NCBI RefSeq assembly: GCF_004912275.1
Contig: NZ_STGY01000056.1
Coordinates: 1-64,000, forward strand
Reading direction: 5' to 3'
From: Glycomyces buryatensis
GTDB lineage: Bacteria > Actinomycetota > Actinomycetes > Mycobacteriales > Micromonosporaceae
Length of the DNA: 64,000 nt
Shown in pieces: positions 53,812 through 62,739 of this stretch (positions within the stretch are counted from its first letter, which is position 1; the number at the start of each line of letters is the position of its first letter). The notes below the pieces were generated by a model. The model saw nothing but the letters and a program-made list of their open reading frames with translations. It was not told where the DNA came from and ran no database searches. The position numbers and the translations under genes are program-made.

Positions 53812-54620
53812 TGACGTCGATCGGTGATGTCGCCGCGACGCTTCGCGGTGCGATGCAGGTGATCGATGAGGCGATCAAGTCCGCGCAGGCGGCCGAGAGC
53901 GAAATGGGCCAGGCGGAGTCCACACTGCGGGGTCAGTTGGAGGGCTCCTCCAATGAGCTTGTCGGCCAGGGCTTCAGCCAGCTGGAGCAGGCGAGGGCGA
54001 AGCTGGAGGAGGGCCTGAAGGCGTACCACGCCGGGAACAAGGCGATGGGCGACTATGTAGCGTCCATCGCCGGAGGAGGTGGAGGAGGAGGTGGCCTGAC
54101 TTCGTCTGTAGCTTCCTCCGCCCGCATCAAGGCTCCCGCCTTGCCAGACGATCCCAGCGGGATGATCGGCCAACCTGTCACGCCCGACTTCATGAACTTC
54201 AGCGAGGTCAACCGAATCCTTGGCTTCGATCCCGCCGAGCCCGAGTCGGCTCGAAATAACGACCTGGTGCCAGGCATATCCGAGCGGATCGAGATTGAGG
54301 AGGATCGCAACCAGGATGAATCGCTTGGACGGCCCCGGCAATTCGGGCGCAACATGGTCCGCGGGGCCGAGGACCTCGGGAACTTCGCGGGGACAATGGA
54401 AAAGGGCGCCAAGGTGCCCCACGACGCATGGGAACCTCCGCCGGACCCGCATAGCTACAATACGGGTACGGCGGTGCCAGAACCTGTGCGCACAGTATCG
54501 ACTGCAACGTCCGACACCAGTGGCAGCATTCCGGATGTGATGGTGACGGTCGTGATGACATCAGCCGTGCTGGCGGAAGGCATATCGCGCATGGCCCATC
54601 GAAGGAAGGACTCAAAATGA
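53811..54620 (+). CDS. DUF6244-like protein with Gly linker and C-terminal domain
   Basis: 269 residues. Residues 1-80 repeat the helical plan of the previous product (SIGDVAATLRGAMQVIDEAI). A Gly-rich linker (about 84-91) leads to a C-terminal region (about 100-235) of unknown fold and a hydrophobic end (PDVMVTVVMTSAVLAEGIS, about 240-258). No toxin motif. TGATG overlap with the previous gene and ATGA overlap with the next suggest one operon. Confidence 0.6.
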   Translation: MTSIGDVAATLRGAMQVIDEAIKSAQAAESEMGQAESTLRGQLEGSSNELVGQGFSQLEQARAKLEEGLKAYHAGNKAMGDYVASIAGGGGGGGGLTSSVASSARIKAPALPDDPSGMIGQPVTPDFMNFSEVNRILGFDPAEPESARNNDLVPGISERIEIEEDRNQDESLGRPRQFGRNMVRGAEDLGNFAGTMEKGAKVPHDAWEPPPDPHSYNTGTAVPEPVRTVSTATSDTSGSIPDVMVTVVMTSAVLAEGISRMAHRRKDSK

Positions 54621-55054
54621 GCTCAAAGTATCGCGACCTTCTGCGGGCGCAGACACTTCGAGAACGGGATAAGTCCGAGCAGCTGAGCGAAGGCTTCACC
54701 CCCGAAGACCGGCGAGAATACTACTTCCTAACGATGGCGTTCTTCGCCAGCATCGTCGGCACGCGCCTCGGGGACCACCCGAAGCGAGCGGATATCGATT
54801 CACTGGTAAGTGAACTGCGGTACGACTACCGCAAGGCCGGGACCGCAATCAACTATCTCCACATCGAAGCTCTGCTCCGCGCTCTCTATGGCGAAGAACA
54901 CTTGATGGATGACATCGGCTTTGAAGATCAAGTGAAGGCGTATCTGCCGGTTGTCATCAAGATCGTCGCCCAGAACGACGAGGTGCGTGAAAAGCTTGAT
55001 GCGTACCTTACCGATGCTGAGAACGTCGCGGCTTCCTGGCGGCAAGGCGGATAA
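54617..55054 (+). CDS. Helical protein, third gene of the DUF6244-like operon
   Basis: 145 residues, mostly helix (EDRREYYFLTMAFFASIVGT, SELRYDYRKAGTAINYLHIE). No Cys and no membrane segment. It might be an immunity or chaperone partner; inference only. Its GC and codon use are visibly lower than the genes around it. A 33-bp hairpin follows ten bases after the stop. Confidence 0.6.
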   Translation: MSSKYRDLLRAQTLRERDKSEQLSEGFTPEDRREYYFLTMAFFASIVGTRLGDHPKRADIDSLVSELRYDYRKAGTAINYLHIEALLRALYGEEHLMDDIGFEDQVKAYLPVVIKIVAQNDEVREKLDAYLTDAENVAASWRQGG

Positions 55055-55063
55055 CGCAATACT

Positions 55064-55132
55064 GAAGAACTTTGAGACTGTTTGGGGGACAAGGCCAAAG
55101 GCCTTGTCCCCCAAACAGTCTCAAAGTTCTTC
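55064..55132. repeat. Perfect 33-bp inverted repeat (long hairpin)
   Basis: Arms 55064-55096 and 55100-55132 are exact reverse complements, separated by the three-base loop AAA. The arms begin GAAGAACTTTGAGACTG and end ACAAGGCC. It starts ten bases after a stop codon, so it can act as a terminator, but 33 paired bases with no mismatch is far more than needed; it lacks a T run outside the stem. Confidence 0.9.
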
Positions 55133-55363
55133 TAGACGATTATGCGTCGTAAGTTGACAATGCTTGCATCCGTGAGTCATCATCGGACACACGCCCGCAT
55201 CATTGCAGGGCAAGCCATTCGCTTACGTATCGAACGGGGATTCTTACGAAGCAACCAGATTCCATCGGCCTTTATCGATAGGCCAGAATGTAAACGCCGC
55301 CCGGCGGTCCCAGACCGCTAAATCAGTGCCCGCCGGGCGGCCAACACAAGAAGGAGTACTTCC
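55133..55363. other. Leader region of the unknown cassette
   Basis: TTGACA (55154-55159) followed 17 bases on by TCATCA is a possible promoter. Downstream, GCCGCCCGGCGG (55296-55307) and CCGCCGGGCGGC (55330-55341) form a 12-bp stem with a 22-base loop, ten bases before the AAGGAG ribosome site of the next gene. It could attenuate or set translation. No gene seen here. Confidence 0.55.
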
Positions 55364-56428
55364 GTGTCGTTTACGACGATACGCTATTCCAGCGTTCCTG
55401 AAAACAACCACTCGTTTACCTCGGACACCACCGCCTACGCCGGTCGGGCCGGTGAATCCGAGGCGGTTGTGGGGTTCCTTCCTGACGGGTCACCGGACCC
55501 GATGGTGCCCGGCGCGTACCGGTATCGCGCCCGCCCTGACCTGTGCGACCCGTCCGCGCCCGAGTCCGACCCGGCCAACCCGCACTACGAACCCCCACAC
55601 CTGCGCCACCGGCCCGGCGACACGTGGATCATCGACCGGGACCGGCCGTATGACCCCGACGACCTGGGACCGTACGGCTCCCCGGACTGGAAGCCCGACC
55701 CCCGCACCGGCCGCCACCGCCGCAGCGAACTGCCCGACCCGCTCCCGCCCGAGGAGCGCGAAGCCGTGCCCGAACCCGAAGCGGCCGATGCCGAACCGTC
55801 ACCGCCGAGGCGAAGGCCGCCCACGGCTGGGTCCACCGGCGGCCCCGCGGCCGAGTCCGTCCCGTCCGGCCGACCGAGCCCCGGTCCGCGCCACCCCGGG
55901 CGGTTCTGGCCCGGCACCGACCACGCTGGTATGGGACCGGATCCCGATGAGTCGCACCGGTTCTCATCAATGCGGGAGGCGGCGTTCGACCGGTTCATGC
56001 ACGGCTCCGAAGCGTTCGCCCGCGCCCACGACTCCGAGATGGAACCGGGCCGGTGGGAACGGGCCTGGACGAAGACAACCGGCTGGTGCAAGGACCTGAT
56101 CCGTCCGGCGATCCGCAGACGCGCCCCCGAAGCGCCTGCACCTCAGATGAACCAGCCCACGCCACAGCGCCAGAGGCCGACACCGCAGATCCCGCAGCAA
56201 CGCCCGCGCCAGGACCGGCCCCGGCCCTGCCCGGTGCCGACCTGGAACGGGCGCGCGGCCTCACACCAGGCCCGCACCGCCCGATTCGCGACCGCCTTGC
56301 GCGGCGCCAGGCGAGCCAGAAGCGAACCGCCGCAAGCTCCGTCGTTCATAGACGCGTGGGAACACGCCTTCGACGCCGGGCACCGCTTCGGGATCGGCAC
56401 CCACTACTTCGGAAGGGCCACAGCATGA
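55364..56428 (+). CDS. Pro/Arg-rich protein, first gene of an unknown cassette
   Basis: 354 residues, GTG start with AAGGAG seven bases upstream. Mostly disordered: acidic/Pro-rich segments (about 35-150), a basic Pro-rich part (about 150-195) and Gln/Pro/Arg repeats (about 260-300). Possibly folded bits are residues about 205-250 (MREAAFDRFMHGSEAFARAH) and the end SFIDAWEHAFDAGHRFGIGT. No known motif. Ends by overlapping the next gene (ATGA). Confidence 0.55.
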   Translation: MSFTTIRYSSVPENNHSFTSDTTAYAGRAGESEAVVGFLPDGSPDPMVPGAYRYRARPDLCDPSAPESDPANPHYEPPHLRHRPGDTWIIDRDRPYDPDDLGPYGSPDWKPDPRTGRHRRSELPDPLPPEEREAVPEPEAADAEPSPPRRRPPTAGSTGGPAAESVPSGRPSPGPRHPGRFWPGTDHAGMGPDPDESHRFSSMREAAFDRFMHGSEAFARAHDSEMEPGRWERAWTKTTGWCKDLIRPAIRRRAPEAPAPQMNQPTPQRQRPTPQIPQQRPRQDRPRPCPVPTWNGRAASHQARTARFATALRGARRARSEPPQAPSFIDAWEHAFDAGHRFGIGTHYFGRATA

Positions 56429-56796
56429 ACCGCCCCGTCCCTACCCGAAACGCGAATGGCCGCATCAAGAAGGCCCTGCGACTGCACTTCCTCGCCGCCG
56501 CCTGGATCGAGGGCCGCCGCCTCCGATTTGAACCCGTCGGCGAACAAGCCCGGCTGCGGATCGTCATCACCATCGCCGCCGACACCGCCGCCAGCGCCGC
56601 CGCCGACTCCGACTCAGGGACCGGGACCGGCGCGAAACCCGAAGTGCTCGGCTCCGTCACCGGACTCGACACCGAAACGCCGCGCCTGACCGTCTCGGCC
56701 CCGCTCCACACCGAATGGGCCACCGAACACCGCGACGCCATCACCACCGAAGCCGCCCGCATCTGGGCCGCCATCACCCGCGAATGCGAAGGCTGA
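56425..56796 (+). CDS. Small alpha/beta protein, second gene of the cassette
   Basis: 123 residues with a basic start (RIKKALRLHFLAAAWIEGRR), an alternating beta region (RLRIVITIAAD) and a helical end (TEAARIWAAITRECEG). A low-complexity Ala/Asp/Thr part lies in between. No recognised family. ATGA overlap upstream; two bases separate its stop from the next ATG. Confidence 0.55.
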   Translation: MNRPVPTRNANGRIKKALRLHFLAAAWIEGRRLRFEPVGEQARLRIVITIAADTAASAAADSDSGTGTGAKPEVLGSVTGLDTETPRLTVSAPLHTEWATEHRDAITTEAARIWAAITRECEG

Positions 56797-56798
56797 CC

Positions 56799-57410
56799 AT
56801 GAACCAAGAAAGCATGAACCGCACCAAGACCCGACCCGACACCCTCGGAGGTGAGGTCACGGCCGATATCCCCGCGATCGAGGCCACGACCGAGGCCACG
56901 ACCGAGGCGACCGCCGACCCGACCACTGAGGCCATCGGAGAGGCCGACCGAGAGCTCAATGCCGAGGTGACCGGCGAGGTGACCGGCGAGGTGACCGGCG
57001 AGGCCACCGGTCCCGTCGGACGCAAGATCGCCGAGATCACCGTGGACGACCGGACCCTGGAGTTCTTCCTGCCCGACGGCGCTGAAGACAAGGTCTACGT
57101 CGCCGCCGTCGAACGCAAGTTCCAGCCCATCGGCGCGGTCATCCGACTGCACCACATCCAGCCGTCCTACGCGACCCTCCTGGACGAGGAGGCCTGGGCC
57201 GCCGCCAACGACCGCGCCGACCGCATCGTCCAGCTCGCCGTCGCCTGCTACTGGAACTGCCTCGATCACGAGATCATCCGCGAGTTCCGTTCCAAAGGCG
57301 AAGCCCCCCAATGGCTCCGCCGCTTCACCCCGAGGAAGACCGAACCGCCCACCGAGCCGCCGACCGAGCCGCCCACCGCTCCGCAGAGCAGCACCGAACC
57401 ACCCGCCTGA
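56799..57410 (+). CDS. Third gene of the cassette, low-complexity ends
   Basis: 203 residues. N-terminal Thr/Glu repeats (TTEATTEATADPTTEA; EVTG repeated three times), then a folded middle (about 74-175: AEITVDDRTLEFFLPDGAED, RLHHIQPSYATLLDEEAWAA, a helical YWNCLDHEIIREF), and a Thr/Glu/Pro tail. The DNA carries the matching 12-base tandem repeats (56881-56912, 56964-57011). No known motif; it may be structural or an assembly factor. Confidence 0.55.
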   Translation: MNQESMNRTKTRPDTLGGEVTADIPAIEATTEATTEATADPTTEAIGEADRELNAEVTGEVTGEVTGEATGPVGRKIAEITVDDRTLEFFLPDGAEDKVYVAAVERKFQPIGAVIRLHHIQPSYATLLDEEAWAAANDRADRIVQLAVACYWNCLDHEIIREFRSKGEAPQWLRRFTPRKTEPPTEPPTEPPTAPQSSTEPPA

Positions 57411-57422
57411 CCACACCCGAAC

Positions 57423-57460
57423 GCCGGGCCGGTCGATCGGTGGGGATCGACCGGCCCGGC
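57423..57460. terminator. Convergent terminator
   Basis: Perfect 16-bp stem GCCGGGCCGGTCGATC / GATCGACCGGCCCGGC, six-base loop, between the cassette and tsaD. Confidence 0.85.
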
Positions 57461-57478
57461 CTGGCGTTGGATCGCCGC

Positions 57479-58537
57479 TCAGGCCAAGTCGTTGGCGAGG
57501 CTGACGATGGTGACGTCCATTGAGGAGTTCGCCGGGAAGTGGAGCTCCGAAGGGGAGGCCCCCGCCGCCACGAGGTGGGAGCCCAGGGCCGCGACCATCG
57601 CGCCATTGTCGGTGCAGAGCTTCGGCCTCGGGTAGCGGAGGTTGATGCCCGCCTGGGCGGCCCGTTCGGTCGCCATGGCGCGGAGCCGGGAGTTGGCCGC
57701 CACGCCGCCGCCGAGCAGCAGGGTCTCGACCCCGTGCTCCTTCGCGGCGAGGAGGGCCTTCTTCGTCAGGACGTCGCAGACCGCTTCCTGGAAGGCGGCG
57801 GCCACGTCATTGACGGGGATGTTGTTCCCTTCGGCCTGCTGGTTCTCGATCCAGCGGGCGACGGCGGTCTTGAGTCCGGAGAAGGAGAAGTCGTAGCGGT
57901 GCTTCTCCTGGTCCTTCGCATTGCTCAATCCGCGCGGGAAGTCCACATAGGTGCGGTCGCCTTCCTGAGCGGCCTTGTCGATGTAGGGCCCGCCGGGGAA
58001 CGGCAGGCCGAGGAGGCGGGCGACCTTGTCGAAAGCCTCGCCGGCGGCGTCGTCAATGCTGGCGCCAAGCTGGCTCACCTTCCCGGCCAGGTCCTCGACC
58101 ATCATGATGGTCGAGTGCCCGCCGGAGACCAGCAGACCGATCGCCGGCTGCGGAATCGGGCCGTTCTCGAGGGTGTCCACCGCGATGTGCGCCGACAGGT
58201 GGTTGACGCCGTACAGCGGGATGCCCGTGGCGATCGAGTACGCCTTGGCGGCGCCGACGCCGACCATGAGCGCCCCGGCCAGGCCCGGGCCCGCCGTGAC
58301 GGCGATGCCGTCGAGGTCGGCGAGTCGCACTCCCGCGTCGTCGAGTGCCCGCTGCACGGTGGGGACCATGGCCTCCAGGTGCGCGCGGCTGGCGACCTCG
58401 GGTACGATGCCGCCGAACCGGGCCTGCTCCTCGACCGAGGACGCGATCGCGTCGGCGAGCAGCTCGGTGCCGCGCACGATGCCGACCCCGGTCTCGTCGC
58501 ACGAGGTCTCGATGCCCATCACCAGTGGTTCGCTCAT
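57479..58537 (-). CDS. tsaD: tRNA threonylcarbamoyladenosine transferase TsaD
   Basis: 352 residues. ASKHA fold with metal-binding GVNHLSAH (H-x-x-x-H) and [10 protein letters not shown]; it transfers the threonylcarbamoyl group to A37 of ANN-decoding tRNAs, working with TsaB and Tsa[11 protein letters not shown] at the start is typical. First base of rimI abuts its start. Confidence 0.96.
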   Translation of the reverse strand: MSEPLVMGIETSCDETGVGIVRGTELLADAIASSVEEQARFGGIVPEVASRAHLEAMVPTVQRALDDAGVRLADLDGIAVTAGPGLAGALMVGVGAAKAYSIATGIPLYGVNHLSAHIAVDTLENGPIPQPAIGLLVSGGHSTIMMVEDLAGKVSQLGASIDDAAGEAFDKVARLLGLPFPGGPYIDKAAQEGDRTYVDFPRGLSNAKDQEKHRYDFSFSGLKTAVARWIENQQAEGNNIPVNDVAAAFQEAVCDVLTKKALLAAKEHGVETLLLGGGVAANSRLRAMATERAAQAGINLRYPRPKLCTDNGAMVAALGSHLVAAGASPSELHFPANSSMDVTIVSLANDLA

Positions 58538-59011
58538 TTAAAGATCCATCCTCATCACCGCCGCGTCGGTGCCCGTGGTTTGGTAGTAGTTCTTGCGCAA
58601 GCCGATGCCGTAGAAGCCGAAGTTGTCGTAGAGCCGTTGCGCCGCACCGTTGTCGACTGCGACCTCCAGGAACACCGACTTCACCCCGGAGGCGCGGGCG
58701 CGCGCGATCGCGTCCTCCATGAGACGTGTGCCCACGCCCCGGCGGCGGGCGGCCGGGTCGACGGCAATGTTATTGATCCAGGCCTCGTGGTCGTTCAGCG
58801 CCACCCCGGCGTAGCCGACGATGCGGTCAGGGCCGTCACCGGCGCAGTCGAAGACGGCTCGGTAGTCGTGCCCGGCGGCGAGCTCGGTCCACAGCAGTCC
58901 CTCGCTCCATGCCTCGGGCCCGAAGATCGCACGTTCCATCTCGGCCACGGCCGGCAGGTGCCACCACCGCAGCCGGTCCGTTCGCAACTCGCGGTTCAAA
59001 GGATCCAGCAC
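58538..59011 (-). CDS. rimI: Ribosomal-protein-alanine N-acetyltransferase RimI-like
   Basis: 157 residues. GNAT fold with the acetyl-CoA loop RRRGVGTRLM (Q/R-x-x-G-x-G pattern), INNIAVDPAA and FLEVAVDNGAAQRLYDNFGF. RimI acetylates the N terminus of S18, whose gene lies elsewhere in this window. Position between tsaB and tsaD is typical. Confidence 0.9.
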   Translation of the reverse strand: MLDPLNRELRTDRLRWWHLPAVAEMERAIFGPEAWSEGLLWTELAAGHDYRAVFDCAGDGPDRIVGYAGVALNDHEAWINNIAVDPAARRRGVGTRLMEDAIARARASGVKSVFLEVAVDNGAAQRLYDNFGFYGIGLRKNYYQTTGTDAAVMRMDL

Positions 59012-59062
59012 AGTTACAGCTTTACCACGGTGAGCCGGACCGGCCCAGGAACCGGGCGCAGT

Positions 59063-59731
59063 TCACCGCTGGTCCACCGGCTTGGCGTCGGGTCGGCGCA
59101 GGTACAGCGGCGTCAGCTGCTCGGTCGGCGCCCCGGCGCGGATGCGCGGCGCGGCCAGCTCGACCAGCTTCACCGGGTCGGGATAGACCGCGTCGGGTTC
59201 GGCCGGGATCTTGAGCTCGGCGGCGTACTTCGCCGCGCCCTCGCCGAGCGCGTAGTCGGCACCGGTGTCGGGCAGCTCGGCCGGCTTGCCGACCTGCGGT
59301 TCGCCGACGCGTTCGCCGTTTTGGTATACGGCCCAGTAGATCTCCTTGCGCCGCGCGTCGGTCGCGACCAGGGCGGTCCCCCGAGTATTGCCGCCGATCC
59401 CGTCGAGCGAGCAGACCCCGTAGACGGGGATGCCGGCGCCGTCGGCGTAGGCGGCGGCGGTGACCATGCCGACGCGCAGGCCGGTGAACGGCCCGGGGCC
59501 GACCCCGGCGACGACGGCACCGATGTCGGCGCGGGTCTTTCCGGCTTCGGCCAGGCATTCCTCGATGAACGGGGCGAGGCGCTCGACGTGCCCGCGTCCG
59601 TCGATGAGGCGGCGGAAGGAGGCGAGGAAGAGTTCATCGCCGTCGATCTCGACAACTGCGGCCTGGACGGCGCTGGTGGCGGTGTCGACGGCCAGCACGA
59701 AGCGGGCGCCTGCGTCGAACGGGGAGGTCAT
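59063..59731 (-). CDS. tsaB: TsaB, t6A-synthesis partner of TsaD
   Basis: 222 residues. DTATSAVQAAVVE and GVGPGPFTGLRVGM are TsaB signatures; it lacks the TsaD metal motif. It dimerises with TsaD. Start overlaps the tsaE stop (GTGA/ATGA). Confidence 0.94.
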   Translation of the reverse strand: MTSPFDAGARFVLAVDTATSAVQAAVVEIDGDELFLASFRRLIDGRGHVERLAPFIEECLAEAGKTRADIGAVVAGVGPGPFTGLRVGMVTAAAYADGAGIPVYGVCSLDGIGGNTRGTALVATDARRKEIYWAVYQNGERVGEPQVGKPAELPDTGADYALGEGAAKYAAELKIPAEPDAVYPDPVKLVELAAPRIRAGAPTEQLTPLYLRRPDAKPVDQR

Positions 59732-60219
59732 ACGGCTGCCACCTGCCGGGCGTCAAGGGCGGCAAGGCGTTCGGCCCAGTCGCCGCCGTGGCCCGAGAGG
59801 GCGAGCTCGCGGGTCTCACCGGCGCCGTCGACACCCGTGCGGCGCTCGATCGCGATCTCCAGGTGGGACTCGGCCAGGCGCTCGGCCAGGCCCGCACCCC
59901 ACTCGACCACGGTCACCGAGGCGGCCACGTCGGTGTCAAGGTCGAGGTCGTCGAGTTCGTCCAGGGTTTCGAGGCGGTAGGCGTCGGCGTGCACCAGCGG
60001 CAGTCCGGCGGTCCCGGCGCGGTGGGTGCGGGCGATGACGAAGGTGGGGCTGGTGATGCGTCCGTCGACGCCGAGGCCGGCGCCGATGCCCTGGGTGAGG
60101 GCGGTCTTGCCGGCACCGAGCGGGCCGGTGAGAATCAAGAGGTCGCCCGCGCGCAGGGCGCCGGCGAGGCGGACGCCGAACTCGTGGGTGTCGGCGGCTG
60201 TGGCCAGGTTCAGCCTCAC
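59728..60219 (-). CDS. tsaE: TsaE, t6A-synthesis ATPase
   Basis: 163 residues with P loop GPLGAGKTALTQGIGAGLGV and HADAYRLE. It powers the TsaBDE cycle. The GTG/ATG start at 60219 is followed by the typical short N-terminal helix. Confidence 0.94.
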   Translation of the reverse strand: MRLNLATAADTHEFGVRLAGALRAGDLLILTGPLGAGKTALTQGIGAGLGVDGRITSPTFVIARTHRAGTAGLPLVHADAYRLETLDELDDLDLDTDVAASVTVVEWGAGLAERLAESHLEIAIERRTGVDGAGETRELALSGHGGDWAERLAALDARQVAAV

Positions 60220-60281
60220 GTTGTCACTCCTCTGTCAGTGTTCCGATGCGGCGGCGGGAGTGCCGCAGGGCGGTGTGCCCG

Positions 60282-61478
60282 TCAGCCGGCCGATGAATGC
60301 CGGGAGAACGGGGTCCAGCGTCGCCGCGGACGGACGTCGTTCGGGCCCGAGTGGCCTCTGGCCTGCGCTTCCGGGGCGACCGGGGCGCCGACCGCCGATT
60401 CGATGCCGACCGCGGCTTTATCGATCATCTCCAACAATAGTTGTGAGATCTCTCCAGGATACTCAAGCTGCGGCGAGTGGGCCGCCTCGGCAATGAGGGC
60501 GAATCGCGATCCCTCGATGGCGTCGGCGAGCCGCCGCGAATGCTGCGGCGGCGTCAGGTCGTCCGAGTCGCCGACGGCCACGAGTACCGGGAGTCCGGCG
60601 AAGCTCGGCAGCACCGCCGTCTCGTCGTGATCCAAGATAGCGCGCACGTAGCCGACGACGCTCTGCACGGGCGTGTGACGGTTCATGCGTTCGACCAGGG
60701 TGATCAGGGAGTGCGGCGGGTCGGCGACGCCGAAGGCGTTGCGGCGCGTCACCAGGTAGCCGATGTCGCCCGACAAGAGGCGCGCCCGGTCGATCAGCTG
60801 CGGGGTCCAGGAGGTGATCTGCTGGAGCATCGGCAGGACGGTGCGCCGCAGCCGGCGCAGCGCCCGCATCGGCTTGGTCTCGACGGTGTCGAGCCCGGCG
60901 GCGGTGGTCGCGAGGAACGCGATGCCCTTCACCCGTTCGCGGAACTCCTCGGGATGCAGGCGCGTCCAGGCCTGGATGGTCATGCCGCCCATGGAGTGCC
61001 CGACGAAGAACAGCGGGCCCGTCGGGGCGGTGGCGGCCAGGACGTCATCGAGGGTGGCGGCGAGGTCGTCGATCGAGTACTCGGTGCGCGGAAGGGGGCC
61101 ACTTCGCCCGTGCCCGGGCTGGTCGTAGAAGACCGCGCGCAGCGACGCCCCGTTCGCGGCGGCCTCGGCGATGGCCTTGCGCTGGAAATAGAAGGTGGCC
61201 GAGTCCTGGAGGTAGCCGTGGGCGAACACGACGGTGAGGGCGGCGTCATCGGGCCCGGCGGTCTCGACGTGGATGTGGACGTCGTCGTGCGAGTTGACGG
61301 TCAGCACCGAGTTCGTCGGCGGCAGCTCGAACGGCTCGCTCGCGTACGGGTCGCCGTGGGCGCCCCTAGAGCGGCGGGCCAGGTAGCGGGGGACGCCGAT
61401 GGCCAGGGCGGCTCCGGCGGCCACGCCCCCGGCGACGCCGCCCGCGATGGCCAGTCCGCGCCCGCCCCGGCGGCTCAT
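60282..61478 (-). CDS. Alpha/beta hydrolase with N-terminal membrane anchor
   Basis: 398 residues. N-terminal hydrophobic segment (about 8-28), then the fold: FAHGYLQDS (oxyanion), YDQPGHGRSG, nucleophile elbow GHSMGG, Asp in VGDSDDLTPP and His in AEAAHSPQ. Lipase or ester-hydrolase like. Its ATG overlaps the alr stop (ATGA), so it is coupled to alanine racemase. The disordered Arg/Pro end (about 365-398) is unusual. GGAGG precedes it. Confidence 0.85.
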   Translation of the reverse strand: MSRRGGRGLAIAGGVAGGVAAGAALAIGVPRYLARRSRGAHGDPYASEPFELPPTNSVLTVNSHDDVHIHVETAGPDDAALTVVFAHGYLQDSATFYFQRKAIAEAAANGASLRAVFYDQPGHGRSGPLPRTEYSIDDLAATLDDVLAATAPTGPLFFVGHSMGGMTIQAWTRLHPEEFRERVKGIAFLATTAAGLDTVETKPMRALRRLRRTVLPMLQQITSWTPQLIDRARLLSGDIGYLVTRRNAFGVADPPHSLITLVERMNRHTPVQSVVGYVRAILDHDETAVLPSFAGLPVLVAVGDSDDLTPPQHSRRLADAIEGSRFALIAEAAHSPQLEYPGEISQLLLEMIDKAAVGIESAVGAPVAPEAQARGHSGPNDVRPRRRWTPFSRHSSAG

Positions 61479-62656
61479 TTTTCGCCTCCGACGCCCCGGT
61501 TCCAGTAACGGGGGACGCGGGAGCCGATGCCGGTGAGGATCTCGTTGGGGATGGTGCCGGCCCACTCGGCCCAGTCGTCGGCGTCGGGATGGTGGTCGGC
61601 GGCGCCGATGAGGACGGCGTTCTCGCCCGGCGGGACGAGGTCGTCGCCGAGGTCGACCACGAACTGGTCCATGCAGATCCGGCCCAGGACGCGGCGGCGC
61701 TTCCCGGCCAGGTAGACCTCGGCCTTGCCGGAGGCGGCGCGGGGGATGCCGTCGGCGTAGCCCAGCGGCACCAGCGCCACGTTCGAGTCGCGCTCCAGGT
61801 GGTAGGTGTGGCCGTAGGAGATGCCGGTCCCGGCCCGCAGGAGCTTGACGGTCATGACCTTGGCGCGCAGCTCCATCACCGGCAGCAGGTCGACCGGGAT
61901 CCGCGGCAGCGGGTTGTAGCCGTAGAGCGCGATCCCGGGACGGACCAGGTCGTAGTGGGTTTCGGGGTCGTTGATGAGCGCGGCCGAGTTGGCCAGGTGC
62001 CGCACCTCGGGTTCGAGCCCGGCCGCGGCGACCGCGGCGAGGTAGCGCTCGAACGCGGCCTTCTGCAGCGCATTGGCGGGGTGGTCCGGTTCGTCGGCGC
62101 AGGCCAGGTGGCTCCAGGCGCCGACGACGGTGATCGCCCCGGCGGCGCGGTACTTGGCGGCGTTCTCGCAGAACTCGGCCCAGTCGTGCTCGCCGATGCC
62201 GCCCCGCGATATCCCGGTGTCGCCCTTGAGGTGCACGCGGGCGGGCCGTCCGGCCTTCTCGGATGCGGCACTGATCGCCTCGAGCTGCGCCAGCGACGAC
62301 ACCCCGATCTCGATGCCCGCCTCGATGCACTCGGCGAGGCCGGACTGCCCGGGCTCGTAGAGGAAGGCCATGACCGGCACGTCGGCCAGGTCGGGCAGCT
62401 GCTTGAGCTGCCAGGCCTCGCGGAGGGTCGCGGTGCCGAGCCGCGCGGCGCCGGCCTCGGCCGCCACGCGGGCGGCCGGAATCATCCCGTGCCCGTAGGC
62501 GTCGGCCTTGACCATCGCCATGAGCGGGACCGAGGTGAGGCCGGCCAGGGTCTCGACATTGTGCGCCAGACGGCGCCAGTCCATGCCGGCTTTCGCCAGG
62601 CCGGACATGCCGCCGTGAACCGGGGCCGACATGATGCGGTAGTTGTCCATCGCCAC
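61475..62656 (-). CDS. alr: Alanine racemase
   Basis: 393 residues. PLP enzyme making D-alanine for the cell wall. MVKADAYGHG carries the PLP lysine; the catalytic Tyr is in GISYGHTYHL; RICMDQFVVDL is a further signature. Leaderless GTG start: TACGCT lies exactly six bases before it. An inner ATG six bases on is also possible. Confidence 0.93.
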   Translation of the reverse strand: MAMDNYRIMSAPVHGGMSGLAKAGMDWRRLAHNVETLAGLTSVPLMAMVKADAYGHGMIPAARVAAEAGAARLGTATLREAWQLKQLPDLADVPVMAFLYEPGQSGLAECIEAGIEIGVSSLAQLEAISAASEKAGRPARVHLKGDTGISRGGIGEHDWAEFCENAAKYRAAGAITVVGAWSHLACADEPDHPANALQKAAFERYLAAVAAAGLEPEVRHLANSAALINDPETHYDLVRPGIALYGYNPLPRIPVDLLPVMELRAKVMTVKLLRAGTGISYGHTYHLERDSNVALVPLGYADGIPRAASGKAEVYLAGKRRRVLGRICMDQFVVDLGDDLVPPGENAVLIGAADHHPDADDWAEWAGTIPNEILTGIGSRVPRYWNRGVGGEK

Positions 62657-62739
62657 GCTTCAAGCGTACGTGCCCCCACGGCACACCCCGATGAACCTCA
62701 CGTGTCATCGCAGGACGTGCTGTGGGGGCACCGTCTCGC

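Noticed and set aside
56881-57011. Short tandem repeats considered as a CRISPR array
   Set aside because: Units are 12 bases without spacers and in frame with coding sequence; they encode Thr/Glu repeats.
57539-59980. Plus-strand open frame antisense to tsaD, rimI and tsaB
   Set aside because: The minus strand carries conserved t6A genes; the plus frame has no recognisable domain.
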